Positions 41,750 to 50,612 of a DNA stretch of 64,000 bases are shown here, one piece after another (within the stretch, counting starts at the first letter, position 1; each line of letters opens with the position of its first letter). A program made the translations under genes and the position numbers. This DNA is from Nocardioides sp. LHD-245. Its GTDB lineage: Bacteria; Actinomycetota; Actinomycetes; Propionibacteriales; Nocardioidaceae. Under the pieces are notes generated by a model. The model did no database searches and was not told the origin of the DNA. It saw only the letters and a list, made by a program, of their open reading frames with translations. The stretch spans positions 1-64,000 of the forward strand of contig NZ_JAVFWN010000024.1 in assembly GCF_030929495.1 (NCBI RefSeq). Reading direction: 5' to 3'.

Positions 41750-42934
41750 TCAGACCGACAGGATCACCGACGACCCGTGGCCGAACAGGCCCTGGTTGGC
41801 GGTGATGCCGACCTTCGCGCCCTCGACCTGGCGGCCCTCGGCCCGGCCCTGGAGCTGCCAGGTGAGCTCGCAGACCTGGGCGATCGCCTGGGCGGGCACG
41901 GCCTCGCCGAAGCAGGCCAGCCCGCCGGACGGGTTGACCGGGATCCGGCCGCCGAGGCTGGTGTCCCCGGCGCGGAGCAGGGCCTCGGCCTCGCCGCGCT
42001 TGCACAGCTGCAGGTCCTCGATCCAGTCCAGCTCGAGGGCGGTCGAGAGGTCGTAGACCTCGGCGACGTCGACGTCGGCGGGGTCGATGCCCGCCTCCTC
42101 GTACGCCGCCTGGCCGATCGCCTCCTTGAACGTCCGCTCGGGCACGCCGGTCACCGCCGACGAGTCGGTGGACAGCAGCGGCATGTCGATGACGGTATTG
42201 GGGAAGGTCGGCGTGATCGTCGAGACCGCGGCTACCGTCACGGGCGCGGCGATGCCGTGCCGCTTCGCGTAGTCGGCGCTGGTCAGCACGACCGCGGCCG
42301 CACCGTCGGAGGTGGCGCAGATGTCGAGCAGGTGCAGCGGGTCGGAGACCATCGGCGACGCCAGCACCTCCGCGACGGACGACTCCTTGCGGAAGCGCGC
42401 GTAGGGGTTCGCCAGGCCGTGGCGGGCGTTCTTGACCTTGACCTGCGCGAAGTCCTCCGAGGTCGCGCCGTAGAGGTCCATCCGGCGGCGGGCGTAGAGC
42501 GCGAAGTAGGCCGGGTTGGTCATGCCGAGCAGCCGGAACCGCAGCCAGTCGGGGTCGTTCCAGCGCTCGCCGGCGTTCGGGGCGAGGAAGCCCTTGGGCG
42601 TGGTGTCGGCGCCGACCACCAGCGCGACCTCGCTCATGCCGGCGAGGATCCGGGCCCGGGCGGTGTCGATGGCCTGGGCGCCGGTGGCGCAGGCGGCGTA
42701 CGACGTCGCGATCCGGGCGCCGTTCCAGCCCAGGGCCTGGGCGAAGGTGGAGCCGGCCACATAGCCGGCGTACCCGTTGCGGACCGTCTCGCCGCCGACG
42801 ACGAGGTCGACGTCGGCCCAGGCGATCCCGGAGTCCGCGAGGGCCTCGCGGGCGGCATGCACGCCGTACTCCCGGAAATCGCGGCCCCACTTGCCCCAGG
42901 GGTGCATGCCCGCACCCGCGATCACGACGCTCAT
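41750..42934 (-). CDS. thiolase-like lipid-transfer protein
   Basis: The 394-residue protein has the thiolase fold of the SCP-x/lipid-transfer group: VVIAGAGMHPWGKWG at the start, a cysteine at residue 82 in SYAACATGAQA, and VNPSGGLACFGEAVPAQA near the end. The GHPxG motif of true thiolases is absent there. Proteins of this type pair with DUF35 partners as thiolases or as retro-aldolases in steroid side-chain breakdown. The ATG overlaps the DUF35 stop (ATGA), and the pair is controlled from the palindrome at 43398. Confidence 0.85.
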   Translation of the reverse strand: MSVVIAGAGMHPWGKWGRDFREYGVHAAREALADSGIAWADVDLVVGGETVRNGYAGYVAGSTFAQALGWNGARIATSYAACATGAQAIDTARARILAGMSEVALVVGADTTPKGFLAPNAGERWNDPDWLRFRLLGMTNPAYFALYARRRMDLYGATSEDFAQVKVKNARHGLANPYARFRKESSVAEVLASPMVSDPLHLLDICATSDGAAAVVLTSADYAKRHGIAAPVTVAAVSTITPTFPNTVIDMPLLSTDSSAVTGVPERTFKEAIGQAAYEEAGIDPADVDVAEVYDLSTALELDWIEDLQLCKRGEAEALLRAGDTSLGGRIPVNPSGGLACFGEAVPAQAIAQVCELTWQLQGRAEGRQVEGAKVGITANQGLFGHGSSVILSV

Positions 42935-43386
42935 GCCGTCGCCTCCTGTGCGGCGACCGGCTTCCAGCGGTAGATGGTGCGCTCCCCGGTCTCGTCCACG
43001 TTGAGCGTCTCGACGACCAGCTCGACCTCGGCGCCGACCCTCAGGTCGCCCACCCCGAAGCCGTCGGCGACCTGGCCGAGCACGACGAGCCCCTCGGGCA
43101 GCTCGACCGCCGCCAGCGCGAAGGGCTGGAACGGGTCGGAGGCCGGGAGGTACGGCGCCGGCGGCTGGTACTGCGCGTCCGTGTAGGACCACACCCGGCC
43201 ACGCCGCGACAGCTCGACGCTGTCGTGCTCCTGGCCGTCGCAGGCGGGGTTGCTGCAGTAGAAGGCGGCGGCGCCGGCGGCCGACGGCACCGGCGGGAAC
43301 ACCACGTTGCTGCACCGGGTGCACCGGGAGGCGAGCAGGCGGGGCTCGGCTCCCGTGGTGAACCAGCCTTCGATCACGGGGGTCAT
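42931..43386 (-). CDS. DUF35 zinc-ribbon / OB-fold acyl-CoA-binding protein
   Basis: The 151-residue protein has an N-terminal rubredoxin-like zinc ribbon with CTRCSNVVFPP and a second pair in YCSNPACDG. An OB-fold with GRVWSYTDAQYQPPAPY and VLGQVADGF follows. DUF35 proteins bind acyl-CoA groups and are obligate partners of thiolase-like and dehydratase-like proteins (ChsH2 and Ltp2 units in steroid catabolism). It is first in the two-gene operon with the thiolase-like gene. Confidence 0.88.
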   Translation of the reverse strand: MTPVIEGWFTTGAEPRLLASRCTRCSNVVFPPVPSAAGAAAFYCSNPACDGQEHDSVELSRRGRVWSYTDAQYQPPAPYLPASDPFQPFALAAVELPEGLVVLGQVADGFGVGDLRVGAEVELVVETLNVDETGERTIYRWKPVAAQEATA

Positions 43387-43397
43387 GGCTCGGACAC

Positions 43398-43417
43398 TAC
43401 CAAGCAAGTGCTTGGTA
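43398..43417. promoter_or_regulatory. KstR2-like palindrome before the DUF35-thiolase operon
   Basis: TACCAAGCAAGTGCTTGGTA has 9-base perfect arms and lies 12 bases upstream of the operon's ATG. The internal 14-mer AGCAAGTGCTTGGT agrees at all fixed positions with the KstR2 consensus AnCAAGnnCTTGnT known from mycobacteria. KstR2 or another TetR relative that senses acyl-CoA is the likely binder; no such gene is adjacent. Confidence 0.65.
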
Positions 43418-43442
43418 CGTCGAGCGGCCGGAGCGCCTCCGA

Positions 43443-45257
43443 TCAGCCGTCGCCCGGGTCGGGGTTCCCCGCGGGCGGCGGCTTCGGCTGCTCGCACTTC
43501 ACGGTGTCCGACGGGGTGTAGACGGTGTGGAACTTCTCCGTGTGGTCGACGGCCGACTCGCCCTTCTTGCGGAAGATCCGGGTGACGTCCACCTGGAACC
43601 CGGACCAGCCCGTGTGCGGCTCGCAGTCGGGGGTGGTCAGCGTGCGGGTGGCCGGTGGCACCTGCGCGTAACGGTTGGACGTCGTCGAGTCGATGTCCCA
43701 GATCTTGGTGGACCACATCTGCACGGTCACCTTGCCCTGGCGCGACCAGGTGCTCGGGACCACCCAGGCCCGCACGAGCACGCCGTACTCCGTGTCGTTC
43801 TGGAAGCGCAGGTCGACCGTCGGCCAGGCGACCGTGGCCTCGCGACCGACCGGGTAGCGGTCGATGTAGAACGAGTGCGGCTTGTGCTGGATGTCCTTGA
43901 GGCCCGCGAAGAACATCGCGTTGAAGGCGGTGGTGGCCATCTGCGAGACGCCGCCGCCGAGGTCCTTGCGCAGGATGCCGTTGCTGATGATGTAGCCCTC
44001 GGTGAAGCCGTTCGCGGCGGTGCGCTCGCCGACGATGCCGTTGAGCGAGAACTCCTCGCCGGGCTTGAGCAGCGTGCCGTCGATCAGCTCGGCGGCCCGG
44101 CCGATGTTGATATTGCGGTAGTCGGCGTGCGGGTAGTAGGTCGAGAACTCCGACACCTTCTCGACGACCTTGAGGTTCTCGGCGTCCTGGGTCGTGAACT
44201 CCGCATCGACGACCTGCGCGGTGACCGGACCGCTGCGCGAGCCCTCGGGGGCGGTCAGCAGCCCGAGGAAGACCTGGGCGGCCTCGCCGGGGTCGAAGCT
44301 GACCCCCGGCTTGGCCGGGACGACCTTCGGCTTGCCCTTCTTGTTCAGCTTCACCGTCGCGTCGACCGGCTGCCCGCTGGCGGTCGCGCCCTTCACGAGC
44401 TCCGCGAGCGCTGCCTCGTCGACGACCGGGACGAGCTCGCCGTTCTCGGGCTTCATCGAGAGCACCGGCGCGAACCTGCGCGGCGCCAGCTTGATGTCGT
44501 TCTCGCCGAACTGGAGGCTCACGGCGTTCGCCATCGCCGGGTTCGCGAAGGCGTCGAGCGCCTCCGCGACGTCGGCGGCGTCGATCTCCGGCTGGGCCGG
44601 CGCGACCTCGAGCTCGACGGCGGTCTCGCCCGAGAGGAAGGCCTCGGTGATGGCGGCGCGGGCCTGCTCGCGGTCGACCGCCTGCCCGGCCTGCGGCTGG
44701 GTGGTCTGCACGCCGTCGGCGGTGAAGGTAACCGTGCCGTCCTGGGGCGGGGTGCCGAGGCCCTCGGAGAGCTCGGCGAGCTTCTCGTCGAGCAGCTGCT
44801 CGTCGACGTCCACGACGGCGTCGACGTCCTCGCCACCGGTGAAGTAGTCCCACTGGCGTGCCGGGCTCCACGAGTCGCCCGCGCCGGCCGCGTCGACCGA
44901 CGCGGCGTAGTCGATGGCGAGGCCGATGTCGCCCGGCTCGACCTTCGCGTCGTTGGCCTTGCCGGTCTGTCCCTGGTGGCCGACGCTGACGGTGATCGGG
45001 GTCTCGGCCCGGGGCCCGAAGGCCCGCTCGAGCTTCTCGACCGCGGCGTCGCGGGTGAGCCCGCCGACCTTCACCCCGGAGATGGTCGTGCCGGTCGGCA
45101 CCTTGTCGCCCGCGACGGCGTGGGCGGCGACGTACCCGCCTCCGGCGAGCAGCACGAGCAGCACGATGACGACGACGACGATCCTGCCGCCGGGGCGCTC
45201 GGCCTTGCCGCCCGGGTCCCCACCCGTGTCAGACTCCCAGAAGGTCACACGCGCCAT
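43443..45257 (-). CDS. VanW family protein with peptidoglycan-binding-like domain
   Basis: The 604-residue protein has a short cytoplasmic end, one membrane helix at about residues 25-47 (IVVVVIVLLVLLAGGGYVAA), and two putative peptidoglycan-binding-4-like segments. VanW itself follows in the C-terminal 200 residues (SEFSTYYPHADYRNINIGRA, FSLNGIVGERTAANGF, GGGVSQMATTAFNAMFFAG). VanW occurs with glycopeptide resistance genes, but most copies are in wall biology with unknown role. ATG at 45257 is preferred; an in-frame ATG at 45287 overlaps the preceding gene. Third gene of the mshB operon. Confidence 0.85.
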   Translation of the reverse strand: MARVTFWESDTGGDPGGKAERPGGRIVVVVIVLLVLLAGGGYVAAHAVAGDKVPTGTTISGVKVGGLTRDAAVEKLERAFGPRAETPITVSVGHQGQTGKANDAKVEPGDIGLAIDYAASVDAAGAGDSWSPARQWDYFTGGEDVDAVVDVDEQLLDEKLAELSEGLGTPPQDGTVTFTADGVQTTQPQAGQAVDREQARAAITEAFLSGETAVELEVAPAQPEIDAADVAEALDAFANPAMANAVSLQFGENDIKLAPRRFAPVLSMKPENGELVPVVDEAALAELVKGATASGQPVDATVKLNKKGKPKVVPAKPGVSFDPGEAAQVFLGLLTAPEGSRSGPVTAQVVDAEFTTQDAENLKVVEKVSEFSTYYPHADYRNINIGRAAELIDGTLLKPGEEFSLNGIVGERTAANGFTEGYIISNGILRKDLGGGVSQMATTAFNAMFFAGLKDIQHKPHSFYIDRYPVGREATVAWPTVDLRFQNDTEYGVLVRAWVVPSTWSRQGKVTVQMWSTKIWDIDSTTSNRYAQVPPATRTLTTPDCEPHTGWSGFQVDVTRIFRKKGESAVDHTEKFHTVYTPSDTVKCEQPKPPPAGNPDPGDG

Positions 45258-45273
45258 CCTAAGGAGGGGTCGC

Positions 45274-45639
45274 TCACCCGTCCGCATTCGCAGCCGCGCG
45301 CGCGGCGGAGCCGGAGCGCGGCACCAGCCCCACGAAGCCCGCGGCGAGGACGACGACGCCGGTCGCCAGCAGCAGGTAGCCCGAGGCGTCGCTGGACACC
45401 AGGTAGTCGCCCTCCGGGCGCTGGACCGTCGCCACGCCGAGCACCGCCGTCCACCCCAGCGCGAACGCGAGCCGCCGCCACCAGCCGCCCGGCAGGGCCA
45501 CCAGGGTGGCGGCCGTCGCGGCGATCCCGAGGCCGAGCCCCCAGCCGTAGCCGTGGAGCAGGACCGTCGCCAGCCCGACGCCGGCGCCGAGGAGCAGGCA
45601 GGCGAACGCGACCAGCGCGCGCACCGGACCCGCGCTCAC
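45274..45639 (-). CDS. small four-helix membrane protein next to mshB
   Basis: The 121-residue protein has four hydrophobic segments ([54 protein letters not shown] and [19 protein letters not shown]). It resembles the DUF6113 group that follows mshB in related actinobacteria (assigned by context, from memory). It begins in the mshB stop region, overlapping by four bases, and ends near the VanW start. Function unknown. Confidence 0.7.
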   Translation of the reverse strand: MSAGPVRALVAFACLLLGAGVGLATVLLHGYGWGLGLGIAATAATLVALPGGWWRRLAFALGWTAVLGVATVQRPEGDYLVSSDASGYLLLATGVVVLAAGFVGLVPRSGSAARAAANADG

Positions 45640-46562
45640 CGCTCCGGTACGCCGGCGAAGAGGTCGGTCTCCCAGCCGGTCTCGGGGTCGAGCGGGCCCG
45701 AGGCGCCCTTGACCAGCCGGTACTGCTCACGCCCGAACGCCTGCGCGCCCTGGTTGTTCGAGAGCGCGAAGAACGGGCCGTCGGTCGTGATCTGGGTGGC
45801 GTGCGCGCGCAGCGCGTCCAGCTTCTGCTCGACGTGGGCGCTCGCGTCGACCTCGCAGGAGATGTCGGCGTCGGGGCGGAACATCGGCGGCAGGTCGCCG
45901 TCGGGGTCCATCCCCTCGAAGGTCGTGGTGTCGCCCGCCTCGCGGATGCGGCGCAGGCCCTCGCGGATCCGGCTCTCGGAGATGGCGCCCCAGTAGATCT
46001 TGGCGATCTCCCAGGCCTCCCCCAGGTCGCGCCGGTACGACGGCGCCGCGGCCAGCTGGGCGGCGTACATCGCGACCCGGTGGGCCTGGATGTGGTCCGG
46101 GTGGCCGTAGCCGCCGAACTCGTCGTAGGTCACGAGCACCTGCGGACGCACCTCGCGGATGACCGCGACCAGGTGCGTGGCGGCCTCGGTCAGGTCGGCG
46201 TGCCAGAAGGCGTTCTCGTGGATGGTGTCGCCCGCGATCGCGTGGCCGTCCTCGTGCCACTTCATGCCGGAGTCGCGGTAGGTGCCGAAGCCGCCGAGGA
46301 ACCGGTGGTCCGTGACGCCGAGCGCCTTCATCGCGGCGTCCAGCTCGCCGCGGCGGTGCTCCCCGAGCCGGTCCTCCTTGTCGGCGGCGAGGTGCTCCAG
46401 CTCGGGCACCAGGACCTCGCCCATCTCCCCCGCCGTGCAGGTGACGAGCGTGACCCCCCGGCCCTCCGCGACGTACTTCGCCATCGTGGCGCCCTGGCCG
46501 ATCGACTCGTCGTCGGGGTGGGCGTGCACGAGGAGCAGCCGGTGGGCGGCAGTTGCGGTCAT
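45636..46562 (-). CDS. mshB: MshB deacetylase of mycothiol synthesis
   Basis: MshB removes the acetyl group from N-acetyl-glucosaminyl-inositol, a step of mycothiol synthesis. The 308-residue zinc enzyme has HAHPDDE (residues 13-19), [18 protein letters not shown], and the second metal-ligand segment [11 protein letters not shown]. MshB and Mca are paralogues; the EMGE segment and [11 protein letters not shown] favour MshB, and the Mca copy lies at 4573. ATG at 46562 ([10 protein letters not shown]) is preferred over a GTG 27 bases upstream. Confidence 0.92.
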   Translation of the reverse strand: MTATAAHRLLLVHAHPDDESIGQGATMAKYVAEGRGVTLVTCTAGEMGEVLVPELEHLAADKEDRLGEHRRGELDAAMKALGVTDHRFLGGFGTYRDSGMKWHEDGHAIAGDTIHENAFWHADLTEAATHLVAVIREVRPQVLVTYDEFGGYGHPDHIQAHRVAMYAAQLAAAPSYRRDLGEAWEIAKIYWGAISESRIREGLRRIREAGDTTTFEGMDPDGDLPPMFRPDADISCEVDASAHVEQKLDALRAHATQITTDGPFFALSNNQGAQAFGREQYRLVKGASGPLDPETGWETDLFAGVPER

Positions 46563-46686
46563 GAGGACGAGCGTAATGAGGGGGCCCACGCGGATCCGCA
46601 GGCACCTGGCCCACGGCCAGGTCGTCGCTCATCGCGAGGGTCCGTTCGGCTGCGCGGGGACTCCGAGCGGGGCATGATCGCGTTCC

Positions 46687-47700
46687 ATGGCTCCCTCTCT
46701 CGGACGGATGGCTGCCACCGCGGCCGCCCTCCTGGCTCTCACCCTGACCGGCTGCTCCGGCGACGACGGTGCGGAGCAGGCACGCCCCGACGGACCCCCG
46801 GGACCTCGCATCGAACATGCGCTGAGCTACCTGCCGGCCGACAGCCGGGCCGTGGTCTTCACCGACCGGGCAGCCGTCGCCGACCGTCTCGACCTGGGAG
46901 ACATCGAGACCGGCGCGTCCGAGGCCGACACCACGCGCTGGGCCGACGCCTTCTGGGCCGAGGGATACCGCCTGGCGGTGGGTGTGCGGTCGACCGCCAT
47001 GCGCCAGGCCGCCTTCAGTGAGCTCGACGTCGAATGGGAGGCGCTCGGCGGCCCCGACGGAGGCGGGATAGGCCTCTCGGCCAGGGACGCCCACATCTGG
47101 CGGATGTCCGAGGATCTCGATCTCGACGCCGTGGCCGACGACCTCGAGGACGCTGGACTGAAGCGGTCCGGCCCGGACGAGCGACCGGTGTTCGAGCCCG
47201 ACTTCGGCGCGGTGGACGACCAGAACACCTACGGGGGCCGCTATCCCATGGAACTGGGCCACCTCACGCTGGTTCCCGACGAGCATCTCATCCTGATCGG
47301 GCTCGAGGCCGACGCGGTGCTCGACGTCATCGACGGCAAGGCCGACTCGCTCGCGAGCGCGGGCACCTTCGACGAGCTGCTCGCCCATACCGAACCGGCC
47401 GGACTCGAGTACGCGCTCTTCGGTGTGGCCGGCCCATGCACCCGCGCCGGCCGCGTCCCGGAGGGTCGGTCCGCCGGGCTGTTCCTCCGCTCCGACCAAC
47501 CGGCCCGGACACTGCGTCTCTTCGAGTCCGCGGAGAGCGCGCAGGCGGATGCCTCGCAGCTCGAGGAGGAGCTCTCCGGCCACCCCGTGACCATCGGGGT
47601 GGAGGATGCGGCTGTTCATGTCGACGTGCCCTTCGCCGACCGGATCACCGCGACGAAGAGCTACCTCGGAGCCGGCGGCCCGACCGCCTGCCCCCGCTGA
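46687..47700 (+). CDS. lipoprotein of unknown function
   Basis: The 337-residue protein has a lipobox LTGC with the lipid-bearing cysteine at residue 23, then an acidic linker. The mature part repeats the pattern ADSRAVVFTDRAAVADRLDL ... FWAEGYRLAVGVRSTAM and later FADRITATKSYLGAG. It is dominated by Asp and Glu and has no motif known to me. The ATG at 46687 is divergent from mshB across 124 bases and may share its control region. A close relation to sensing or wall maintenance is speculation. Confidence 0.7.
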   Translation: MAPSLGRMAATAAALLALTLTGCSGDDGAEQARPDGPPGPRIEHALSYLPADSRAVVFTDRAAVADRLDLGDIETGASEADTTRWADAFWAEGYRLAVGVRSTAMRQAAFSELDVEWEALGGPDGGGIGLSARDAHIWRMSEDLDLDAVADDLEDAGLKRSGPDERPVFEPDFGAVDDQNTYGGRYPMELGHLTLVPDEHLILIGLEADAVLDVIDGKADSLASAGTFDELLAHTEPAGLEYALFGVAGPCTRAGRVPEGRSAGLFLRSDQPARTLRLFESAESAQADASQLEEELSGHPVTIGVEDAAVHVDVPFADRITATKSYLGAGGPTACPR

Positions 47701-47703
47701 GCG

Positions 47704-48000
47704 TCACTCCGGGCGCTTGATCCGCTTCGGCGCGTCCGGGAGCGGCAGCGCGAACCCGGCCTTGGTGGGCGGCTCGGACGCCGCGGGGTCGTCGTCGTCG
47801 TGGTCCAGCCACCCGTCGTAGGTCTCGACGAGCATCTCGAGCTGGATCTCGGGGGCGTCGGTGACGACCGCCCACGGGTGGTCCTCGTCGTCGTCCTCCC
47901 CCGCGAGACGCTCGCGGAGCACCTCGGCCGAGAAGCCGCCGCGCACCAGCACCAGCGCGGCCGCCCGCGCGTCGTCCTCGTCGAAGAAGATGCCCCGCAT
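47704..48000 (-). CDS. small acidic protein of unknown function
   Basis: The 98-residue protein starts MRGIFFDEDDARAAALVLVR, has a run of Asp and Glu in the middle (GEDDDEDHPWAVVTDAPE) and a basic end (DAPKRIKRPE). The start ATG at 48000 lies nine bases after GGGAGG; an in-frame ATG nine bases earlier sits on top of that site. It is compact and cytoplasmic. It converges on the lipoprotein gene with three bases between. Confidence 0.6.
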   Translation of the reverse strand: MRGIFFDEDDARAAALVLVRGGFSAEVLRERLAGEDDDEDHPWAVVTDAPEIQLEMLVETYDGWLDHDDDDPAASEPPTKAGFALPLPDAPKRIKRPE

Positions 48001-48078
48001 GGCGCCCATCCTCCCAGATCCGGACGCGCCGATCGCCCCACCAGGACCTGTTCTCTGGCGGGGTGCGGGGCGGGGTGG

Positions 48079-49382
48079 CTACTCGTCGGGCGGCGAGGAG
48101 GTCCGGATGGGGTGGGTGCCGCGGTGGTCGACCCGGAACCGGTGGCCGGTCGGGCTGGTCCACACATAGGTCGCCGGCATCACGATGTCGTAGCGCCAGG
48201 TGGAGTGGGTCTTCGCACGATGGTGCCGCCTACACAACGCGACCTCGTTGCACGGACACGTCGGCCCGCCCTCGCCGTAAGGGCGGGCATGGTCGACATC
48301 GCAACGCGTGGCGGGGCGGGTGCAGTGCGGGAACCGACAGGTCTGGTCCCGCAGGACCACCCGGGCGCGGTGCCGGTCGGGGATCTCGTACGACCCGACC
48401 GGGACATGCTCGGCCAGATCGATCACCGGCCGCACGATCACGGTCGTGTCCTTGGTCCGCAGCCACTCACGGATCTGCGCCGACGAGACCGGGCAGCGGC
48501 CCTCCTCCCACCGACCCACCGGGTTCCCGAACGGGTTGTCCCCGGTCAGCGTGGTGTCGGTGATGTGCACGTTGAGGACGACCTTGCGGCCCGGGCTGGT
48601 GGCGACGATCTCTCCGGTGTCGGGGTCGGGGATCAGCAGGTCCAGGGCGAGGTCGTCGCGGGCCAGCTCGGCCGCGGCCTTCGACCGTCGCACGTCCAGG
48701 GAGGAGTCGTCACCGAGCCGGCCCAGGACCTCCGCGCGGCGGGCGACCGCGAGGTCGAGGTCGTGGCCGTCGGCGGCATCCAGGAGCGCGTCGAGGTGGA
48801 CCAGCCCGTGCTCGTCGACCTCCCCGATGTCGAACCGACGACCGTCTGCGGCGGCCTGACGCTCTGCTTCCGCCTTCTCCGGGTCGAACCGGAGCACCGC
48901 CTCCGTCACGAGTCGTTCGAGTTGGGCCCACCCGACCCCGGAGGCGTCCCAGAGCTGTCGGTCCACGAACCCCGCCGCCTCCGCATTGAGAGCGTGGGTG
49001 AGGTCGGCGATCCGCTCGGCCCGCCACGGCGCCAACCGACCCGCGGTGACGGCGGCGTAGACGTGGGGGAGCCGCCATGCGCACTCGATGACCCGCCCGA
49101 CATACGCCTTCCCACCATCCGGAGACCGGCCCAGCACCGCGACCAGCTCCATCAACCCGAACTCCGACACCAACGGCGCACCGGCCCGGCGATCGGGACC
49201 CCGGTATCGAGATAGCCCTCGGTGATCGTCGCGACCCCCTCAGGACCGGCGATCACGTGGTCGCTCGCCCACTCGACGATGCCGGCCCACTCCTCCACGA
49301 GGAGCCGGTCGCGGGCCTCGATCCCAGCACCCAGCCGCGACAGCAGCGAGGCTGTCGAACGGGGTCGGGTTCCGAGATCCAT
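48079..49382 (-). pseudogene. DUF222-HNH endonuclease gene interrupted by a one-base frameshift
   Basis: Two overlapping frames together make one DUF222-HNH protein. The first (ATG 49382, after GGAGG) reads to a stop at 49152, with VEEWAGIVEWASDHVIAGPE and TEGYLDTGVPIAGP; the second carries on with SEFGLMELVAVLGRSPDGGK, in frame from about 49180 to the stop at 48079. The expected join is IAGP-GAPLVSEF. One extra G at 49181-49182 (minus-strand CCGGTGCG to CCGGGTGCG) would restore it. The C-terminal HNH motif (CRFPHCTRPATRCDVDHARP, then ALCRRHHRAK) is intact. This is a real broken gene or a sequencing error. DUF222-HNH genes are numerous, repeated and nuclease-like in this group. Confidence 0.8.
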
Positions 49383-49565
49383 GACCGGATCCTCCCACCC
49401 ACCCACGACACTTCAAAGCGTCGCAAACCCGCCTGTGGACAAGAGAAACCCGAACACCGGGGTGGGGACAACCAATGGCTCCCCCGGGGGGAACCGGCCC
49501 GCGCGGCCACGACCTTCCGCCTCGACTACCGAGGCCCGCTGCCTCCCTCGGCTACCGTGACGGCC

Positions 49566-50606
49566 GTGTCCGGACTGCACCTGACCCGCACCGCCGAGAA
49601 CGGCGACGAGATCGACGCGCTGGTCGCGGCCCTGACCGCCGACGGCGGCGGCCGGGTCGGGATGGCGGCCATGGCGCAGGATCTGCCGCGCCGGCTGCGG
49701 CCGACGTTCGCACCGCTCCCCCGGCTGCTGGGCCTCAAGGTGAGCCAGGCGTGGACGTGGGAGGCGCCCGACCGCCGCGACTCGAACTGGTATCCCCAGG
49801 GCATCACCACCTCCGCGCAGACCGGGTTCCGCGAGCAGCACGGCCACGACGTGCTCGTGACGTCGTGGTACGCCCGGACCGCCGGCGGCTCCCGGATCAG
49901 CGCCGTCGACCTCGCCCGCCGCCGCTACGGCCACGTGCTGCTGGTGCGCCCGACGCTCGACGACGGCCGGCCGGGCTTCACCCCGCTCAAGGTGCACGCC
50001 GGCGGCATCGTGTGGCACGGCGACTTCCTGCACGTCGCGGCGACCGGCGCCGGGATCCACAGCGCCCACGTCGGTGACGTGCTGCGGGTGCCGGCCGGGT
50101 CGACGTACCGCACCTTCGGGCACCGCTACGTGCTCCCGATCCGGTTCAGCCAGCAGGGCGGGCACGACGAGGGCGTCGAGCGGCTGCGCTACTCCTTCCT
50201 CACCCTCGACCGCAGCCAGGAGCATCCCGCCCTGCTCGTCGGCGAGTACGGATCCGCCGCCCAGACCCGCCGGATGGCGCGGTTCGCGATCGACCCGGAC
50301 GGCGGCCTGCCCCGCAGCGCCCCCGACGGCCGGTCGGTCCCTGAGATCGACGACCGCGGCGTCCCGCGGACGCAGGGGGTGGCTGCTATCGACGGCACCT
50401 ACTACCTCACACGCTCCCGCAGCAAGCACCGGCCGGGCTCGGTGTACGTCGGCCTGCCGGGTGCGTTCCGCGAGCACCGCTGGGCGACGCCGCCGGGCCC
50501 CGAGGACCTGGTCTGGTGGCCCGAGACCGGCTGCCTGTGGTCGGTCAGCGAGCACCCGCACCGGCGCTGGGTGTTCGCGATGCGCCGCGAGGACCTCCCG
50601 GGCTGA
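49566..50606 (+). CDS. conserved hypothetical protein, beta-rich
   Basis: The 346-residue protein has no signal peptide or membrane segment. Its sequence alternates strands and turns (GFTPLKVHAGGIVWHGDFLH, THVGDVLRV-type, RRMARFAIDPDGG, EDLVWWPETGCLWSVSEHPH), suggesting a beta-propeller-like fold, though the repeats are too diverged to count. Conserved Trp and His residues could form a ligand pocket. I cannot name a family. GTG at 49566 is divergent from the HNH gene; it converges on the threonine aldolase gene with six bases between. Confidence 0.65.
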   Translation: MSGLHLTRTAENGDEIDALVAALTADGGGRVGMAAMAQDLPRRLRPTFAPLPRLLGLKVSQAWTWEAPDRRDSNWYPQGITTSAQTGFREQHGHDVLVTSWYARTAGGSRISAVDLARRRYGHVLLVRPTLDDGRPGFTPLKVHAGGIVWHGDFLHVAATGAGIHSAHVGDVLRVPAGSTYRTFGHRYVLPIRFSQQGGHDEGVERLRYSFLTLDRSQEHPALLVGEYGSAAQTRRMARFAIDPDGGLPRSAPDGRSVPEIDDRGVPRTQGVAAIDGTYYLTRSRSKHRPGSVYVGLPGAFREHRWATPPGPEDLVWWPETGCLWSVSEHPHRRWVFAMRREDLPG

Positions 50607-50612
50607 GCCCGG

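Noticed and set aside
43398-43417. Palindrome as a terminator of the VanW gene
   Set aside because: The VanW gene ends at 43443 and reads toward it, so this was possible, but the perfect match to a TetR/KstR2-type operator 12 bases before a start codon fits better; a dual role cannot be excluded.
43443-45257. VanW gene as evidence of a vancomycin resistance cluster
   Set aside because: No vanHAX, vanRS or D-Ala-D-Lac ligase gene is present; VanW proteins are common in actinobacteria without resistance.
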